This document shows positions 24,475 through 32,862 of a stretch of DNA of 63,661 nt, piece after piece. The first letter of the stretch is position 1. Each line of letters starts with the position of its first letter. The DNA is taken from assembly GCA_002479785.1 (NCBI GenBank), contig DLPD01000030.1, forward strand, positions 13,732 to 77,392, read 5' to 3'. Source of the stretch: Cytophagaceae bacterium UBA7467. Its GTDB lineage: Bacteria > Bacteroidota > Bacteroidia > Cytophagales > Spirosomataceae. The notes under the pieces are model-generated. The model had not been told where the DNA came from, made no database searches, and was given only the letters and a program-made list of their open reading frames with translations. A program made the position numbers and the translations under genes.

Positions 24475-25521
24475 TTAATCTAAGTCAATCACTACCCCAG
24501 CGCTCAATGGGTGCGCCACACACGTTAAAATATAACCTTTCGCGATCTCGCCTGGGGTTAAGCCGTCCTCCTCGTCCATTCCCACTTTCCCACTTTTGCA
24601 AAGTCCCATACACGCCGTGCACATGCCCGCTTGGCAAGAATAAGGGATATCTAGGTCAGCCTCTAATGCCGCCTCTAGAATGGTTTCGCTCGGTTGAACG
24701 GTAATTTTATGCTCTTTCCCTTCGTAAATCAAGGTAACCTCTTGCGTTTGCAACGAGCCATCTTCCTCGGCCTGCTCCATTTCTTCGCTGGCCACCACCC
24801 CAAAAGATTCCTGGTGAATCTGCCCCGTAGGTACATCAAACATCGCTAAAGAGGATTGAACCTCTGTCATCATGCCTTGTGGCCCGCACAAATAATAATG
24901 TGCAGACGCGATGTCTAAGCCTAGTTCTTGTTTTAAATAATACACAATCGAAGCTTGGTTAATTCGTCCTTTCAAACCGGGCCAGTTGGTCGCTGGTTGG
25001 GAAATGACGTGTAAAACTTTGAAGCGATGTGCATGCAAAGATTCCAAGGAGTCTAACACCTTTTTGAAGATGATTTGATCCTCGTGTCTTGAACCGTAAA
25101 TCAAATGGACTTCAGACAAAGGTTCGCTATGCAGAACCGTTTTGATCATGGATAGTAAGGGCGTGATTCCGGAACCTGCGCCCACGAAGACGTAGTTTTT
25201 TGCAGCCTCAGGACTCGCTTCTAGGGTAAAATTCCCCATCGGCTCTAATACTTCTAGGCTATCACCTTCTTTCAAGGTGTCGCATAGAAAGTTCGAAACT
25301 AAGCCTCCAGCGATACGTTTTACCGTGATGGCAGGTGACATATCGGTCTTCATGGAAGAAGATAAACTGTAACTTCTGCGGACTTTTTTGCCCTCGATTT
25401 CGGGGATGACGGTTAAGAATTGACCGGATACATAATGCAAGGCATCATGAATGGGTTGCCAAAAATGGATCGTCTTCGTATCGATCGTCTCTTCCGTAAT
25501 TTCTTTAATTTTTAAATGCAT
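24475..25521 (-). CDS. Ferredoxin-NADP reductase-like oxidoreductase with C-terminal 2Fe-2S domain (PaaE/HmpA type)
   Basis: A 348-residue flavo-iron-sulfur reductase. The FAD domain has 'RRSYSLSS' (about 49-56), the NAD(P) domain begins 'YVFVGAGSGITPLLSMI' (about 109-125), and the C-terminal plant-type ferredoxin domain has the ligand pattern C-x4-C-x2-C ('SCQAGMCTACMG') with the fourth Cys in 'ILTCVAHP'. Proteins of this layout pass electrons from NAD(P)H to an oxygenase, such as the phenylacetyl-CoA epoxidase, or to other acceptors. No oxygenase partner lies next to it; the neighbours are a glycosidase and a peptidase, so its partner is unknown. Confidence 0.88.
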   Translation of the reverse strand: MHLKIKEITEETIDTKTIHFWQPIHDALHYVSGQFLTVIPEIEGKKVRRSYSLSSSMKTDMSPAITVKRIAGGLVSNFLCDTLKEGDSLEVLEPMGNFTLEASPEAAKNYVFVGAGSGITPLLSMIKTVLHSEPLSEVHLIYGSRHEDQIIFKKVLDSLESLHAHRFKVLHVISQPATNWPGLKGRINQASIVYYLKQELGLDIASAHYYLCGPQGMMTEVQSSLAMFDVPTGQIHQESFGVVASEEMEQAEEDGSLQTQEVTLIYEGKEHKITVQPSETILEAALEADLDIPYSCQAGMCTACMGLCKSGKVGMDEEDGLTPGEIAKGYILTCVAHPLSAGVVIDLD

Positions 25522-25522
25522 A

Positions 25523-27016
25523 TTAATCGCTGCTAACGGGTTTAATCCAGGCTACGGCACTTGGGCGACTCTCATTGTGCAGTCGATCAAAGGCCGTTAC
25601 CGTAAATCCATAACCCGGTTTAAGGTCATCTTGTTCCAAAATTAATTCATTTGCCTTCCCTTTGTACACGATATTGCGCGGGTCCTCTAGGTGTTTTTTA
25701 TCCTGTTTAGGGATTCGGTAGACCACATAATAGGCCACTGGATCTTTATCATCCGATTCCTCGCCGGCTTGCCAGCTTAGTTTTTTATTGGTTAAAAATA
25801 CCTGAGTTGGCGCATGTGGGGCAATACTATCGAGCCACGGCGTGGTCGGTAATAAAGCAGGATGAGCGAAATAATTCGAGCGTAGGGTATCTCGAAAGCC
25901 TTTCCAATTTTTAGTAAGCGATGTGGAGCTATAAAAAATTAATCCTTCGCCATGAGACATACTTCGGCTAATATCGACCTGCTTTTTCATCTCCTTGTTT
26001 GACCAAACATCCTCTAAATGATACGAAGCCATCCCAAAATATACAGGTTTCCCGTAGGAATGTGCGTTCCACCACTCGGCTAATGGCTTAAAGGGTGCCA
26101 CGCGATGTGCTGAATCCCAATACAATTGAGGTGCAATATAATCTAACCACCCTTGCTTTAACCAATGATCTGTATCGGCATACAAATCGTCATAGGATTG
26201 CAAACCTTTCACAGTGGGCATCCCGTTCACCGGGTCGGAGGTTTTATGTCGCCAAATTCCGAATGGGCTTATGCCAAACTTGATTTTCGGATTGGTCTTG
26301 CGAATCGTCTCCGAGATTTCCTGAATCAGCGCGCTGGTATTTCGCCGTCTCCAATCAGCCTTTGACTCCCCCGCAAGCCGGTATTTTACGTAGGTGTCGT
26401 CATCATGCAAGGTTGATTTCGGATCAGGATAGGGATAGAAATAATCGTCAAAGTGAATTCCATCCACATCGTAATTCAGGATAATATTTCGCACTAATCC
26501 GGCAATATAATGGCGCGCCGCCGGAATCCCGAAATCGAACAATAATTGCCCATTGTAGGTCAGCAACCATTCTGGGTGCTTTCTGGCCACGTGCTCTGAA
26601 CTCAATAAGGACCTCGATGACATGGAAGCGCGATTCAAGTTCAACCAGGCATGAAATTCCATTCCTCTCGCATGAGTCTGATCGATCATAAACTCTAACG
26701 GATCATAGTAGGGGCTTGGCGCCTGCCCCTGTTTCCCAGAAAGGTAAGTTGTCCAGGGTTCTGCACTTTTCGCGTAGAGCGCATCAGAAGCCGTTCTTAT
26801 TTGCACAAAAAGTGCGTTGATTCCCGTTTTTTGATGGGAATTCAATAGTTCGATAAATTCGGTTTTTTGCTTGGCTCCGTCGTAATTGCGCGGGCTCGGC
26901 CAGTCGATGTTTTGGACCGTTGCTACCCAAACTCCCCTTAACTCGCGTTTAGGACCTTGAGCTCTCAGGCTGCTGAAAAGAAGACAAAAAAATAGGAGGA
27001 AAATTAGGCGCATCAT
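25523..27016 (-). CDS. GHL10-family (DUF187) glycosyl hydrolase
   Basis: A 497-residue exported protein. A signal peptide (ending SSLRAQ) precedes a TIM-barrel glycosidase domain of the GHL10 family (about 22-385): 'ELRGVWVATVQNIDWPS', 'GINALFVQIR', 'DGIHFDDYFYPYP' and 'KFGISPFGIWRHK'. A fibronectin-III-like module fills the end (about 395-490). The E. coli relative DigH/YngK cleaves denuded peptidoglycan glycan strands, so cell-wall remodelling is the most likely role. It may be the second gene of a leftward run after the response regulator, 30 bp upstream. Confidence 0.86.
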   Translation of the reverse strand: MMRLIFLLFFCLLFSSLRAQGPKRELRGVWVATVQNIDWPSPRNYDGAKQKTEFIELLNSHQKTGINALFVQIRTASDALYAKSAEPWTTYLSGKQGQAPSPYYDPLEFMIDQTHARGMEFHAWLNLNRASMSSRSLLSSEHVARKHPEWLLTYNGQLLFDFGIPAARHYIAGLVRNIILNYDVDGIHFDDYFYPYPDPKSTLHDDDTYVKYRLAGESKADWRRRNTSALIQEISETIRKTNPKIKFGISPFGIWRHKTSDPVNGMPTVKGLQSYDDLYADTDHWLKQGWLDYIAPQLYWDSAHRVAPFKPLAEWWNAHSYGKPVYFGMASYHLEDVWSNKEMKKQVDISRSMSHGEGLIFYSSTSLTKNWKGFRDTLRSNYFAHPALLPTTPWLDSIAPHAPTQVFLTNKKLSWQAGEESDDKDPVAYYVVYRIPKQDKKHLEDPRNIVYKGKANELILEQDDLKPGYGFTVTAFDRLHNESRPSAVAWIKPVSSD

Positions 27017-27046
27017 TCGGGATGCAATTTACCTAAAAATGGGCAA

Positions 27047-27748
27047 TTAGGCTTTGTCGATTGAAAATAAATAGCCTACACCCTTCAATGTTTTAATGTA
27101 ATATTCAGGGATTTTTTCACGCAGTTTTCGGATATGTACATCCACGGTGCGTTCCACAACGAATACATCTGATCCCCACACTTTCTCTAATAATTCATCG
27201 CGATTGAAAACCTTATTAGGGTTTTTCGCTAGGAATGAAAGTAATTCGAATTCCTTTTTGGGTAAAATCAATGCACGACCTTGAAATGTCGCCGCATATT
27301 GCACGCGATCAATTACTAAATCGCCAATGGTAATTACATCATTTTTTGATTCAGGAACGATCGTTTCACGCGTTAGTAAAGCATTAATACGGCTGATTAA
27401 GGCGCGTAATTTGATGGGTTTTACAACGTAATCTGTGGCTCCACTCTCAAAAGCGGCGATCTCCGTATATTCTTCGCCTCGAGCCGTAAGGAACAGGATG
27501 AGGGTATTTTTGAATTCTGGATTAGATTTAATTTGGCGGGCTGCCTCGATTCCATCCATTTCTGGCATCATCACATCCATGATAATCAAATGGGGTTGGA
27601 AGGATTTAGCGGCTGCAATAGCTTCCTTTCCATTCGTGGCTTTTGCTAAAAGAAAGTTTTCTTTTAGTAAATTGTATTCCAATAACTCCAAAATGTCTGC
27701 ATCATCATCTACGAGTAGAATTTTGTGTGCTGGTGAAGCTGTTGCCAT
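27047..27748 (-). CDS. OmpR/PhoB-type response regulator
   Basis: A 233-residue two-component response regulator. The receiver domain has the acidic pair 'DDDAD' near residue 15, phospho-acceptor Asp58 in 'LIIMDVMMPEMDG', and Lys in 'VVKPIKLRAL'. The C-terminal winged helix ('VFNRDELLEKVWGSDVFVVERTVDVHI' region) ends with 'LKGVGYLF'. I chose ATG 27748, because the TTG at 27772 overlaps the -7 box (27770-27777). No histidine kinase is adjacent; downstream lie a glycosidase, a reductase and a peptidase. It could be PhoB-like, but I cannot name the signal. Confidence 0.9.
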   Translation of the reverse strand: MATASPAHKILLVDDDADILELLEYNLLKENFLLAKATNGKEAIAAAKSFQPHLIIMDVMMPEMDGIEAARQIKSNPEFKNTLILFLTARGEEYTEIAAFESGATDYVVKPIKLRALISRINALLTRETIVPESKNDVITIGDLVIDRVQYAATFQGRALILPKKEFELLSFLAKNPNKVFNRDELLEKVWGSDVFVVERTVDVHIRKLREKIPEYYIKTLKGVGYLFSIDKA

Positions 27749-27769
27749 AGTTTTGAACGGATTACGATA

Positions 27770-27777
27770 CAAATATA
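27770..27777 (-). promoter_or_regulatory. -7 promoter box of the OmpR-type regulator
   Basis: The minus strand reads TATATTTG, matching TAnnTTTG, 22 bases upstream of the ATG at 27748. It rules out the longer TTG-initiated form. Confidence 0.5.
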
Positions 27778-27814
27778 GAAAGTTGTATGTTATGGAATTG
27801 TTAATTTATTAGTT

Positions 27815-28885
27815 ATGTCAAACAACCCCACTTACTCGTCCCGTTTATCGAGCGCCCTCCTGTCGATGGCCTTGATCATTGCTGCGGCTTATGTATTACA
27901 GGATTTATTAATTCTGCTCTCTTTTGCGCTAGTGCTGTCGCTATTGCTTTTGCCTGCGAGTAAATGGATGGAGGCCAAAGGTTTCCCACGCGCCTTTGCC
28001 ATCTTCATTGCCATTCTGTTGACTTTTACATTAATCTCGTCCTTGCTTTTTGTGGCTGGAATGCAAATTATGGAATTCTCTTCTGAGCTTCCACTCTTTA
28101 TGAAAAAAGCTGAAAAGTGGATTTCTAGTTTACAATCTTTCATTTCTGCTAATTTCAATATCTCACGAAGAAAGCAAATGTTAGAGCTCAGTAACGAGTT
28201 AATGGCCTTATTGAAGAATTCTGGGGTTATTATAAGTACGACATTTTCGACCGCCTTGCACGCCATCACGGCCTTAATTTTAGTGCCTGTATTTACGTTC
28301 TTCTTTTTATTCTACCGCGATTTCTTTGAAAGCTTTTTGCAAAAAGTATTCCCTAAAACAGAGGGGCAGGTATTGACGAAGGTAATGGAAAAAACAGGCT
28401 CAGTGGTCCAAGGATATTTAATAGGATTACTTGTGGTAATGCTGATTGTGGGTGTGTTGAATTCTGTTGGATTTTGGTGGATTGGAGTGGAGTATCCGGT
28501 GTTTTTTGGTTTTTTAACCGGGATACTATTGTTGATTCCTTACATCGGCATTTGGATGGGGGCTTTATTGCCTATTCTGTTGAGTTTGGTGACTTTGAGC
28601 CCATCGCACGCATTAGCCGTGGTGGCTTGGGTAGCAGCGGCTCAGTTTATCGAGGCAAATTTCATTACGCCACTTGTAGTAGGATCGAAGGTGAGCATGA
28701 ACCCGATGGTAGCAATGCTCGCTTTGTTGTGCGGTGAATTGCTTTGGGGGATTCCTGGCTTGATTTTAGCGCTGCCTTTAACTGCTGTGATGAAGGTGAT
28801 ATTCGATTCGATTCCTAATTTAGAACCCTATGGATTCTTGTTAGGGGAAGTACCAGCCAGGACTAAAGAGACAAAAGCTCCTTAA
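27815..28885 (+). CDS. AI-2E family transporter (TqsA/PerM type)
   Basis: A 356-residue inner-membrane protein of the AI-2E transporter family, with about eight hydrophobic segments and an amphipathic central part (about 85-130). The C-terminal conserved region reads 'GILLLIPYIGIWMGALLPI', 'QFIEANFITPLVVGSKVSMNPM' and 'LWGIPGLILALPLTAVMKV'. Despite the family name, members carry varied substrates (signal efflux, Na+/H+ exchange, lipids), so the substrate is open. It is divergent from the response regulator. Its last 23 bases overlap the end of the convergent LytTR gene. Confidence 0.88.
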   Translation: MSNNPTYSSRLSSALLSMALIIAAAYVLQDLLILLSFALVLSLLLLPASKWMEAKGFPRAFAIFIAILLTFTLISSLLFVAGMQIMEFSSELPLFMKKAEKWISSLQSFISANFNISRRKQMLELSNELMALLKNSGVIISTTFSTALHAITALILVPVFTFFFLFYRDFFESFLQKVFPKTEGQVLTKVMEKTGSVVQGYLIGLLVVMLIVGVLNSVGFWWIGVEYPVFFGFLTGILLLIPYIGIWMGALLPILLSLVTLSPSHALAVVAWVAAAQFIEANFITPLVVGSKVSMNPMVAMLALLCGELLWGIPGLILALPLTAVMKVIFDSIPNLEPYGFLLGEVPARTKETKAP

Positions 28886-29600
28886 AGCGGATGGATTGGC
28901 GACGAGAAATTTCGATTTTCTCGGCTTTTTCTCCCTTCAAAGTCACCTGCAAGCCGCCGGAAAACCAAGGTTCAATCTTCTCGATGAAGTTTAGGTTGAC
29001 GATGTGTTTGCGGTTACAACGGAAGAATAATTTCGGATCTAAGCGTTCTTCTAAAGAATTGAGTGATTTTAAAACGAGAGGTTTTTGGTCGTCAAAAAAC
29101 AAACGCACATAATTTCCCATCGATTCACACAAGCGGACGCGATCCAAGCGCACAAACCAACATTTCTCCCCGTCTTTCACGAAAATCTGGTCATTCCCGC
29201 CTAATACATGATTTGCTGTTACCGTTTTTTCAGTGGAAGCTGGACGCTTAAATCGGGATTCTAATTTCTGAATACTCTCACTTAAACGGGCTAGTTCGAT
29301 AGGCTTTAAAACATAGTCTAGAGCGTTCACCTCAAATGCCTTCAGCGCATATTCATCAAATGCTGTTGTGAAGATAATTTCCGGCAGAAAACCATCCCAT
29401 TCCTCTAGCCATTCAAAGCCTGTCTTTCCCGGCATTTGGATGTCTAAAAAGGCCACATCCGGTTGTAATTCTTCGATGAGTTGACTAGCCTCATCTGTAT
29501 TCGCTGCTTCACCGATCACCTCGATGGAGGGAAAATTTTCCAATAAACGTTTCAGTTCATTTCTGGCAAGGCGTTCGTCGTCGACAATGATGGCTCTCAT
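28863..29600 (-). CDS. LytTR-type response regulator
   Basis: A 245-residue response regulator. The receiver domain has Asp7-Asp8, phospho-acceptor Asp53 ('VAFLDIQMPGKTG') and Lys in 'YVLKPIELARL'. The C-terminal LytTR DNA-binding domain (about 145-245) shows 'RVRLCESMGNYVRLFF', 'LEERLDPKLFFRCNRKHIVNL' and 'EISRRQSIRFKELL'. It is encoded 7 bp after the sensor kinase gene and is surely its partner. LytTR pairs in Bacteroidota control varied targets; none is evident here. Confidence 0.93.
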   Translation of the reverse strand: MRAIIVDDERLARNELKRLLENFPSIEVIGEAANTDEASQLIEELQPDVAFLDIQMPGKTGFEWLEEWDGFLPEIIFTTAFDEYALKAFEVNALDYVLKPIELARLSESIQKLESRFKRPASTEKTVTANHVLGGNDQIFVKDGEKCWFVRLDRVRLCESMGNYVRLFFDDQKPLVLKSLNSLEERLDPKLFFRCNRKHIVNLNFIEKIEPWFSGGLQVTLKGEKAEKIEISRRQSIRFKELLSL

Positions 29601-29607
29601 AGGGGAT

Positions 29608-30654
29608 TTAGGCTATTGTTTCAGCAAGGTACGGAATCGTGACGGAAGCAACTATGCGATTTTTGTCCAAAGGCTTTATGTCAATATGAGCGGTCTCCCC
29701 AAACAGTAAAGTGAGGCGATTTTGTGAATTGATTAGGCCTATTCCGGTGGAATCCCCACGGCTTTTTAAATGCCCAGGATTGATGACCTGAAATTGGATT
29801 TGATCACCCATGATCTCACCTTTGATTTCGATTAAGCCTTCTTTAGAAGAATGTGCAATACCATGTTTGATGGCATTCTCCACCAAAGTCTGCAATAACA
29901 TAGGCGGAATCTGGGCTTGATTTATTTCCTTCGCTACGTCTAATTTCCACGTCAGGCGTTCTTCGTAACGGATCTTCTCCAAATTCAGATAATCGATAAT
30001 CGTGTCTAATTCTTCCGCGATGGAGATCGTCTTTTTACGCTCGGTGAGCAGGGAACTGCGGAGCAGTTTGGAGAGCTGGTTGATCCCTTTTTTGGCCTTA
30101 GCAGGATCCTCTGTAATCAAGGCACGAATACTATTGAGTGCATTGAAAACGAAATGCGGATTCATCTGCGCACGCAAGACCTTGCCCTCCGTTTCTTGAA
30201 TTGCCCTTTCGAGTTGATTGTTTTCCCGTTCCATTACCAGCTGTTTCTTCGAATATTGAAAGAAGAAATAGATCAACATCCAAATGGCCAGCGGCTTCAT
30301 AAAGTTGAAGAGGTATTGTGTGATGATAAAGGGACTCATTTGGACTTCAAAATTCTCCCCTAACAAGTATTGGTCGATGGGTAAATTCAATGCGACTAGG
30401 CAGCTGGCCATCACACACAGGGCGATGAAGTGGTTACGCAACATCGAAAACAGGGGCAAATCTTGCCAGGCAAAATGCTTCGCCATTCGTTTGTATTGAT
30501 GAGTCAGCAAAATGGCCAAAGAGATGTTTGCTATTGACGCATATAACCAAGCCCAATGCCAGCCATATTGATTCGTATACAAAACCGCCTCATTGAGAAT
30601 CCAGGCGAACCAGCCGCCACCTTGAAACACCCAATACATGCGTTCTCGTAACAT
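29608..30654 (-). CDS. LytS-type sensor histidine kinase
   Basis: A 348-residue membrane sensor. Four hydrophobic segments fill the N-terminal 135 residues, with only short periplasmic loops. A short coiled coil (140-160) leads to the His_kinase domain with His167 in 'RAQMNPHFVFNALNSIRALI'. The ATPase domain follows, with 'PPMLLQTLVENAIKHGI' and 'GIGLINSQNRLTLLFG'. This is the usual partner of LytTR regulators, and the LytTR gene follows directly. Its start is one base after the stop of the histidine phosphatase gene, so the three genes form one operon. Confidence 0.92.
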   Translation of the reverse strand: MLRERMYWVFQGGGWFAWILNEAVLYTNQYGWHWAWLYASIANISLAILLTHQYKRMAKHFAWQDLPLFSMLRNHFIALCVMASCLVALNLPIDQYLLGENFEVQMSPFIITQYLFNFMKPLAIWMLIYFFFQYSKKQLVMERENNQLERAIQETEGKVLRAQMNPHFVFNALNSIRALITEDPAKAKKGINQLSKLLRSSLLTERKKTISIAEELDTIIDYLNLEKIRYEERLTWKLDVAKEINQAQIPPMLLQTLVENAIKHGIAHSSKEGLIEIKGEIMGDQIQFQVINPGHLKSRGDSTGIGLINSQNRLTLLFGETAHIDIKPLDKNRIVASVTIPYLAETIA

Positions 30655-30655
30655 A

Positions 30656-31309
30656 TTACATGGATTCTGGTAAGCCCGCTAAATGAATAACACAATTGCC
30701 TTTAACCAACCTGAATGCTTGGGCTGCATAATCGTATTGCAGGTGATAAAGGCACAGGTTTTGGTGTGCGTAATTATCCATGTGATGTAGCGGGGCGTTA
30801 AATAAATGCGTTAATAAAACCCGCATCGCACGACCGTGCATGGCGATTAAAATAGCCTTTTCTTCGGGCCTTGAAAGCAGTAGATCGACCACTGGTTTTT
30901 GGCGTTCTAATACTTCCATAGGACTTTCCCCTTCCTCAGACTGTATGTGTACGTTGCCCTCTCGCCACGTTTTGGTCAGGTTTTTATAGTATAAATCGTC
31001 CTCCGTATTAGGCGATTTGCCTTCTTTATTTCCCCATGAAATTTCGTTTAAACCTGCATGTTGTTCCCATGGAAGTCCTTTGTCGATGAATCCTTTCACC
31101 GATTGATGGGTTCTTTTTAATGCAGAAGTGTAGATTTTGTCGATGGGAAGATCTTGGTAATGTGCAAAAAATGCCTCTGCTTGTTTTTGGCCTAATTCAT
31201 TTAAATCCGCATCAATCCCACTGCCTTGCACGACCCCCTTGCGATTGTATTCCGTTTCGCCATGGCGAATCAGGTAAATATCTTTCACTAAATCAGGCCG
31301 AGCTTGCAT
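30656..31309 (-). CDS. Histidine phosphatase family protein (phosphoglycerate mutase-like)
   Basis: A 217-residue enzyme of the branch 1 histidine phosphatase superfamily. The catalytic motif 'IYLIRHGETEYNRKG' contains the phospho-accepting His16, and the second His lies in 'AILIAMHGRAMRVLLTHLF'. Members include phosphoglycerate mutases, alpha-ribazole phosphatase and general phosphatases. 'GNKEGKSPNTEDDLYYKNL' is typical of the loosely annotated phosphatase group. It is the first gene of the phosphatase-kinase-regulator operon, with a -7 box at 31339-31346. The substrate is unknown. Confidence 0.85.
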   Translation of the reverse strand: MQARPDLVKDIYLIRHGETEYNRKGVVQGSGIDADLNELGQKQAEAFFAHYQDLPIDKIYTSALKRTHQSVKGFIDKGLPWEQHAGLNEISWGNKEGKSPNTEDDLYYKNLTKTWREGNVHIQSEEGESPMEVLERQKPVVDLLLSRPEEKAILIAMHGRAMRVLLTHLFNAPLHHMDNYAHQNLCLYHLQYDYAAQAFRLVKGNCVIHLAGLPESM

Positions 31310-31338
31310 ATTAATCGTATTTTATTCCGAATTTTAAC

Positions 31339-31346
31339 CAAAATTA
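31339..31346 (-). promoter_or_regulatory. -7 promoter box of the histidine phosphatase/LytS/LytTR operon
   Basis: The minus strand reads TAATTTTG, matching TAnnTTTG, 30 bases upstream of the phosphatase start, in the 45-base divergent gap to the menI-like gene. Confidence 0.45.
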
Positions 31347-31354
31347 CGAAATAT

Positions 31355-31774
31355 ATGTTTAATACTTCCATCTCTACAGACACATTGAATTCGATGTCGA
31401 AGGGAAATATGATCGAGCATTTGGGTATTGAGTTTACGGAAATTCAATCTGGATTTATTAAGGCCAAAATGCCCGTCGACCACCGAACAAAACAGCCTTT
31501 AGGTTTGTTACATGGGGGAGCTTCGGTGGTTTTAGCGGAGACGCTAGGAAGTGTAGCGGTGGTTTTAGCCGTGAAGGATCCGAAGAAAGAAACGGGAGTG
31601 GGAGTAGAGATCAATGCGAACCATTTGAAATCTGCTAAAGGGGGTTATGTTATTGGGACTTGTATTCCATTGCGCATTGGTCGAAAGATTCATGTGTATG
31701 AAATTAAGATCCACGACGAGGAAGAAAATTTGATTTGTGCTAGCCGTTTGACGGTGGCGATTATTCCATTATAA
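31355..31774 (+). CDS. menI: Hotdog-fold thioesterase, probable 1,4-dihydroxy-2-naphthoyl-CoA hydrolase
   Basis: A 139-residue hotdog thioesterase with the family core 'QPLGLLHGGASVVLAETLGSVA' region and 'GVEINANHLKSAKGGYV'. The HGG and the following Glu fit the YdiI/MenI branch. Its stop overlaps the start of menF (ATAATG), which makes the menaquinone-pathway step (hydrolysis of DHNA-CoA) the best reading; the gene symbol rests on this context. I chose ATG 31355; the frame is open from 31304, but that extension overlaps the divergent phosphatase gene and is not conserved. Confidence 0.82.
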   Translation: MFNTSISTDTLNSMSKGNMIEHLGIEFTEIQSGFIKAKMPVDHRTKQPLGLLHGGASVVLAETLGSVAVVLAVKDPKKETGVGVEINANHLKSAKGGYVIGTCIPLRIGRKIHVYEIKIHDEEENLICASRLTVAIIPL

Positions 31775-32862
31775 TGAAACAAGGCTTAGCTTGGGAAGAG
31801 GGGATTGCAAAAGGTGCTGCAGTGGCGGCTTGGCGCTTGCCGCATGGGGAGGAGGCTTTTCTATTGCAAGATTTTTCTGGAGGAACCATAGTAGAAGAAG
31901 GTTGGAAACTAGCTGATTTAGCTGCCGGTTTCTTAGCTGCTCCATTTATCGGATTACCCTATTTTCTACATGCAGATACGGTAACCTCTTTTTCTCTTCA
32001 AACAGCTGAAAATTTCAAACCATTTGTAAACCCTGTTGAAAATCCGGCTAAGAAAACCGAATTCATGAGCTGGGTTTCAGAAGCTATTGCGGCTATCAAG
32101 CGTGGACCTCTCCAAAAAGTGGTTTTGTCTAGAACAGACGAACAAAATTTGCCTGCCGATTTTAATGTGATGGCAGCGCTCGAAGAATTAGGTGCAGCTT
32201 ACCCTAATGCCTTTGTTTGTGCCTTGTTCATTCCTGCCTTGGGAGGAATTTGGATGTGTGCGACCCCAGAAATTTTAGTCGAACAAAATGCAGCCGGAAT
32301 TTTCCGTACGATTTCATTAGCAGGAACCCAATCTGGAGTAGATGCGGACGGATTTGTCATTTCTCCTTCGCAGGCTCGTTGGTCCCAAAAAGAGATCGAA
32401 GAGCAGGCCTTCGTCAGCCGCTACATCATTGATTGTTTTAAGAAGATTCGACTCAGGGAATATACTGAAATAGGGCCTAAAACCATTTCAACTGGAAATT
32501 TATTGCACTTGAAAACGGAGTACCTTGTCGATACCAAGGCAATGGATTTTCCCCAATTACCTGGTTTGATGTTAGGCTTACTGCACCCTACTTCCGCGGT
32601 TTGTGGTACACCCAAGCAGGAGGCCATCGATTTTATCTCCAAGACGGAAAGTCACGATCGCGCGTTGTATTCGGGTTATTTAGGACCGGTTAACCTCGGG
32701 GATGCCACCCATTTATTTGTGAATTTGCGCTCGGTAGCAATTAGAGGAAATAAGGCCGTATTTTATGCCGGTTGTGGCATAACGGAAGATTCGGTTCCCG
32801 AAAAAGAATGGCATGAAACGCAAATGAAATGCCAAACCTTGCAGCGCGTCTTAATGCAATAA
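31774..32862 (+). CDS. menF: Isochorismate synthase
   Basis: A 362-residue chorismate-utilising enzyme. The C-terminal catalytic domain shows 'KVVLSRTDEQNL', 'PEILVEQNAAGIFRTISLAGTQ', 'HLKTEYLVDTK', 'LHPTSAVCGTPKQEAIDFI' and 'ALYSGYLGPVNLGDATHLFVNLR', the usual order for the MenF/EntC/DhbC group. It turns chorismate into isochorismate, the first step of menaquinone synthesis, the main quinone of Bacteroidota. A siderophore role is less likely because the neighbour is a menI-like gene. Its last 12 bases overlap the convergent gldE. Confidence 0.9.
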   Translation: MKQGLAWEEGIAKGAAVAAWRLPHGEEAFLLQDFSGGTIVEEGWKLADLAAGFLAAPFIGLPYFLHADTVTSFSLQTAENFKPFVNPVENPAKKTEFMSWVSEAIAAIKRGPLQKVVLSRTDEQNLPADFNVMAALEELGAAYPNAFVCALFIPALGGIWMCATPEILVEQNAAGIFRTISLAGTQSGVDADGFVISPSQARWSQKEIEEQAFVSRYIIDCFKKIRLREYTEIGPKTISTGNLLHLKTEYLVDTKAMDFPQLPGLMLGLLHPTSAVCGTPKQEAIDFISKTESHDRALYSGYLGPVNLGDATHLFVNLRSVAIRGNKAVFYAGCGITEDSVPEKEWHETQMKCQTLQRVLMQ

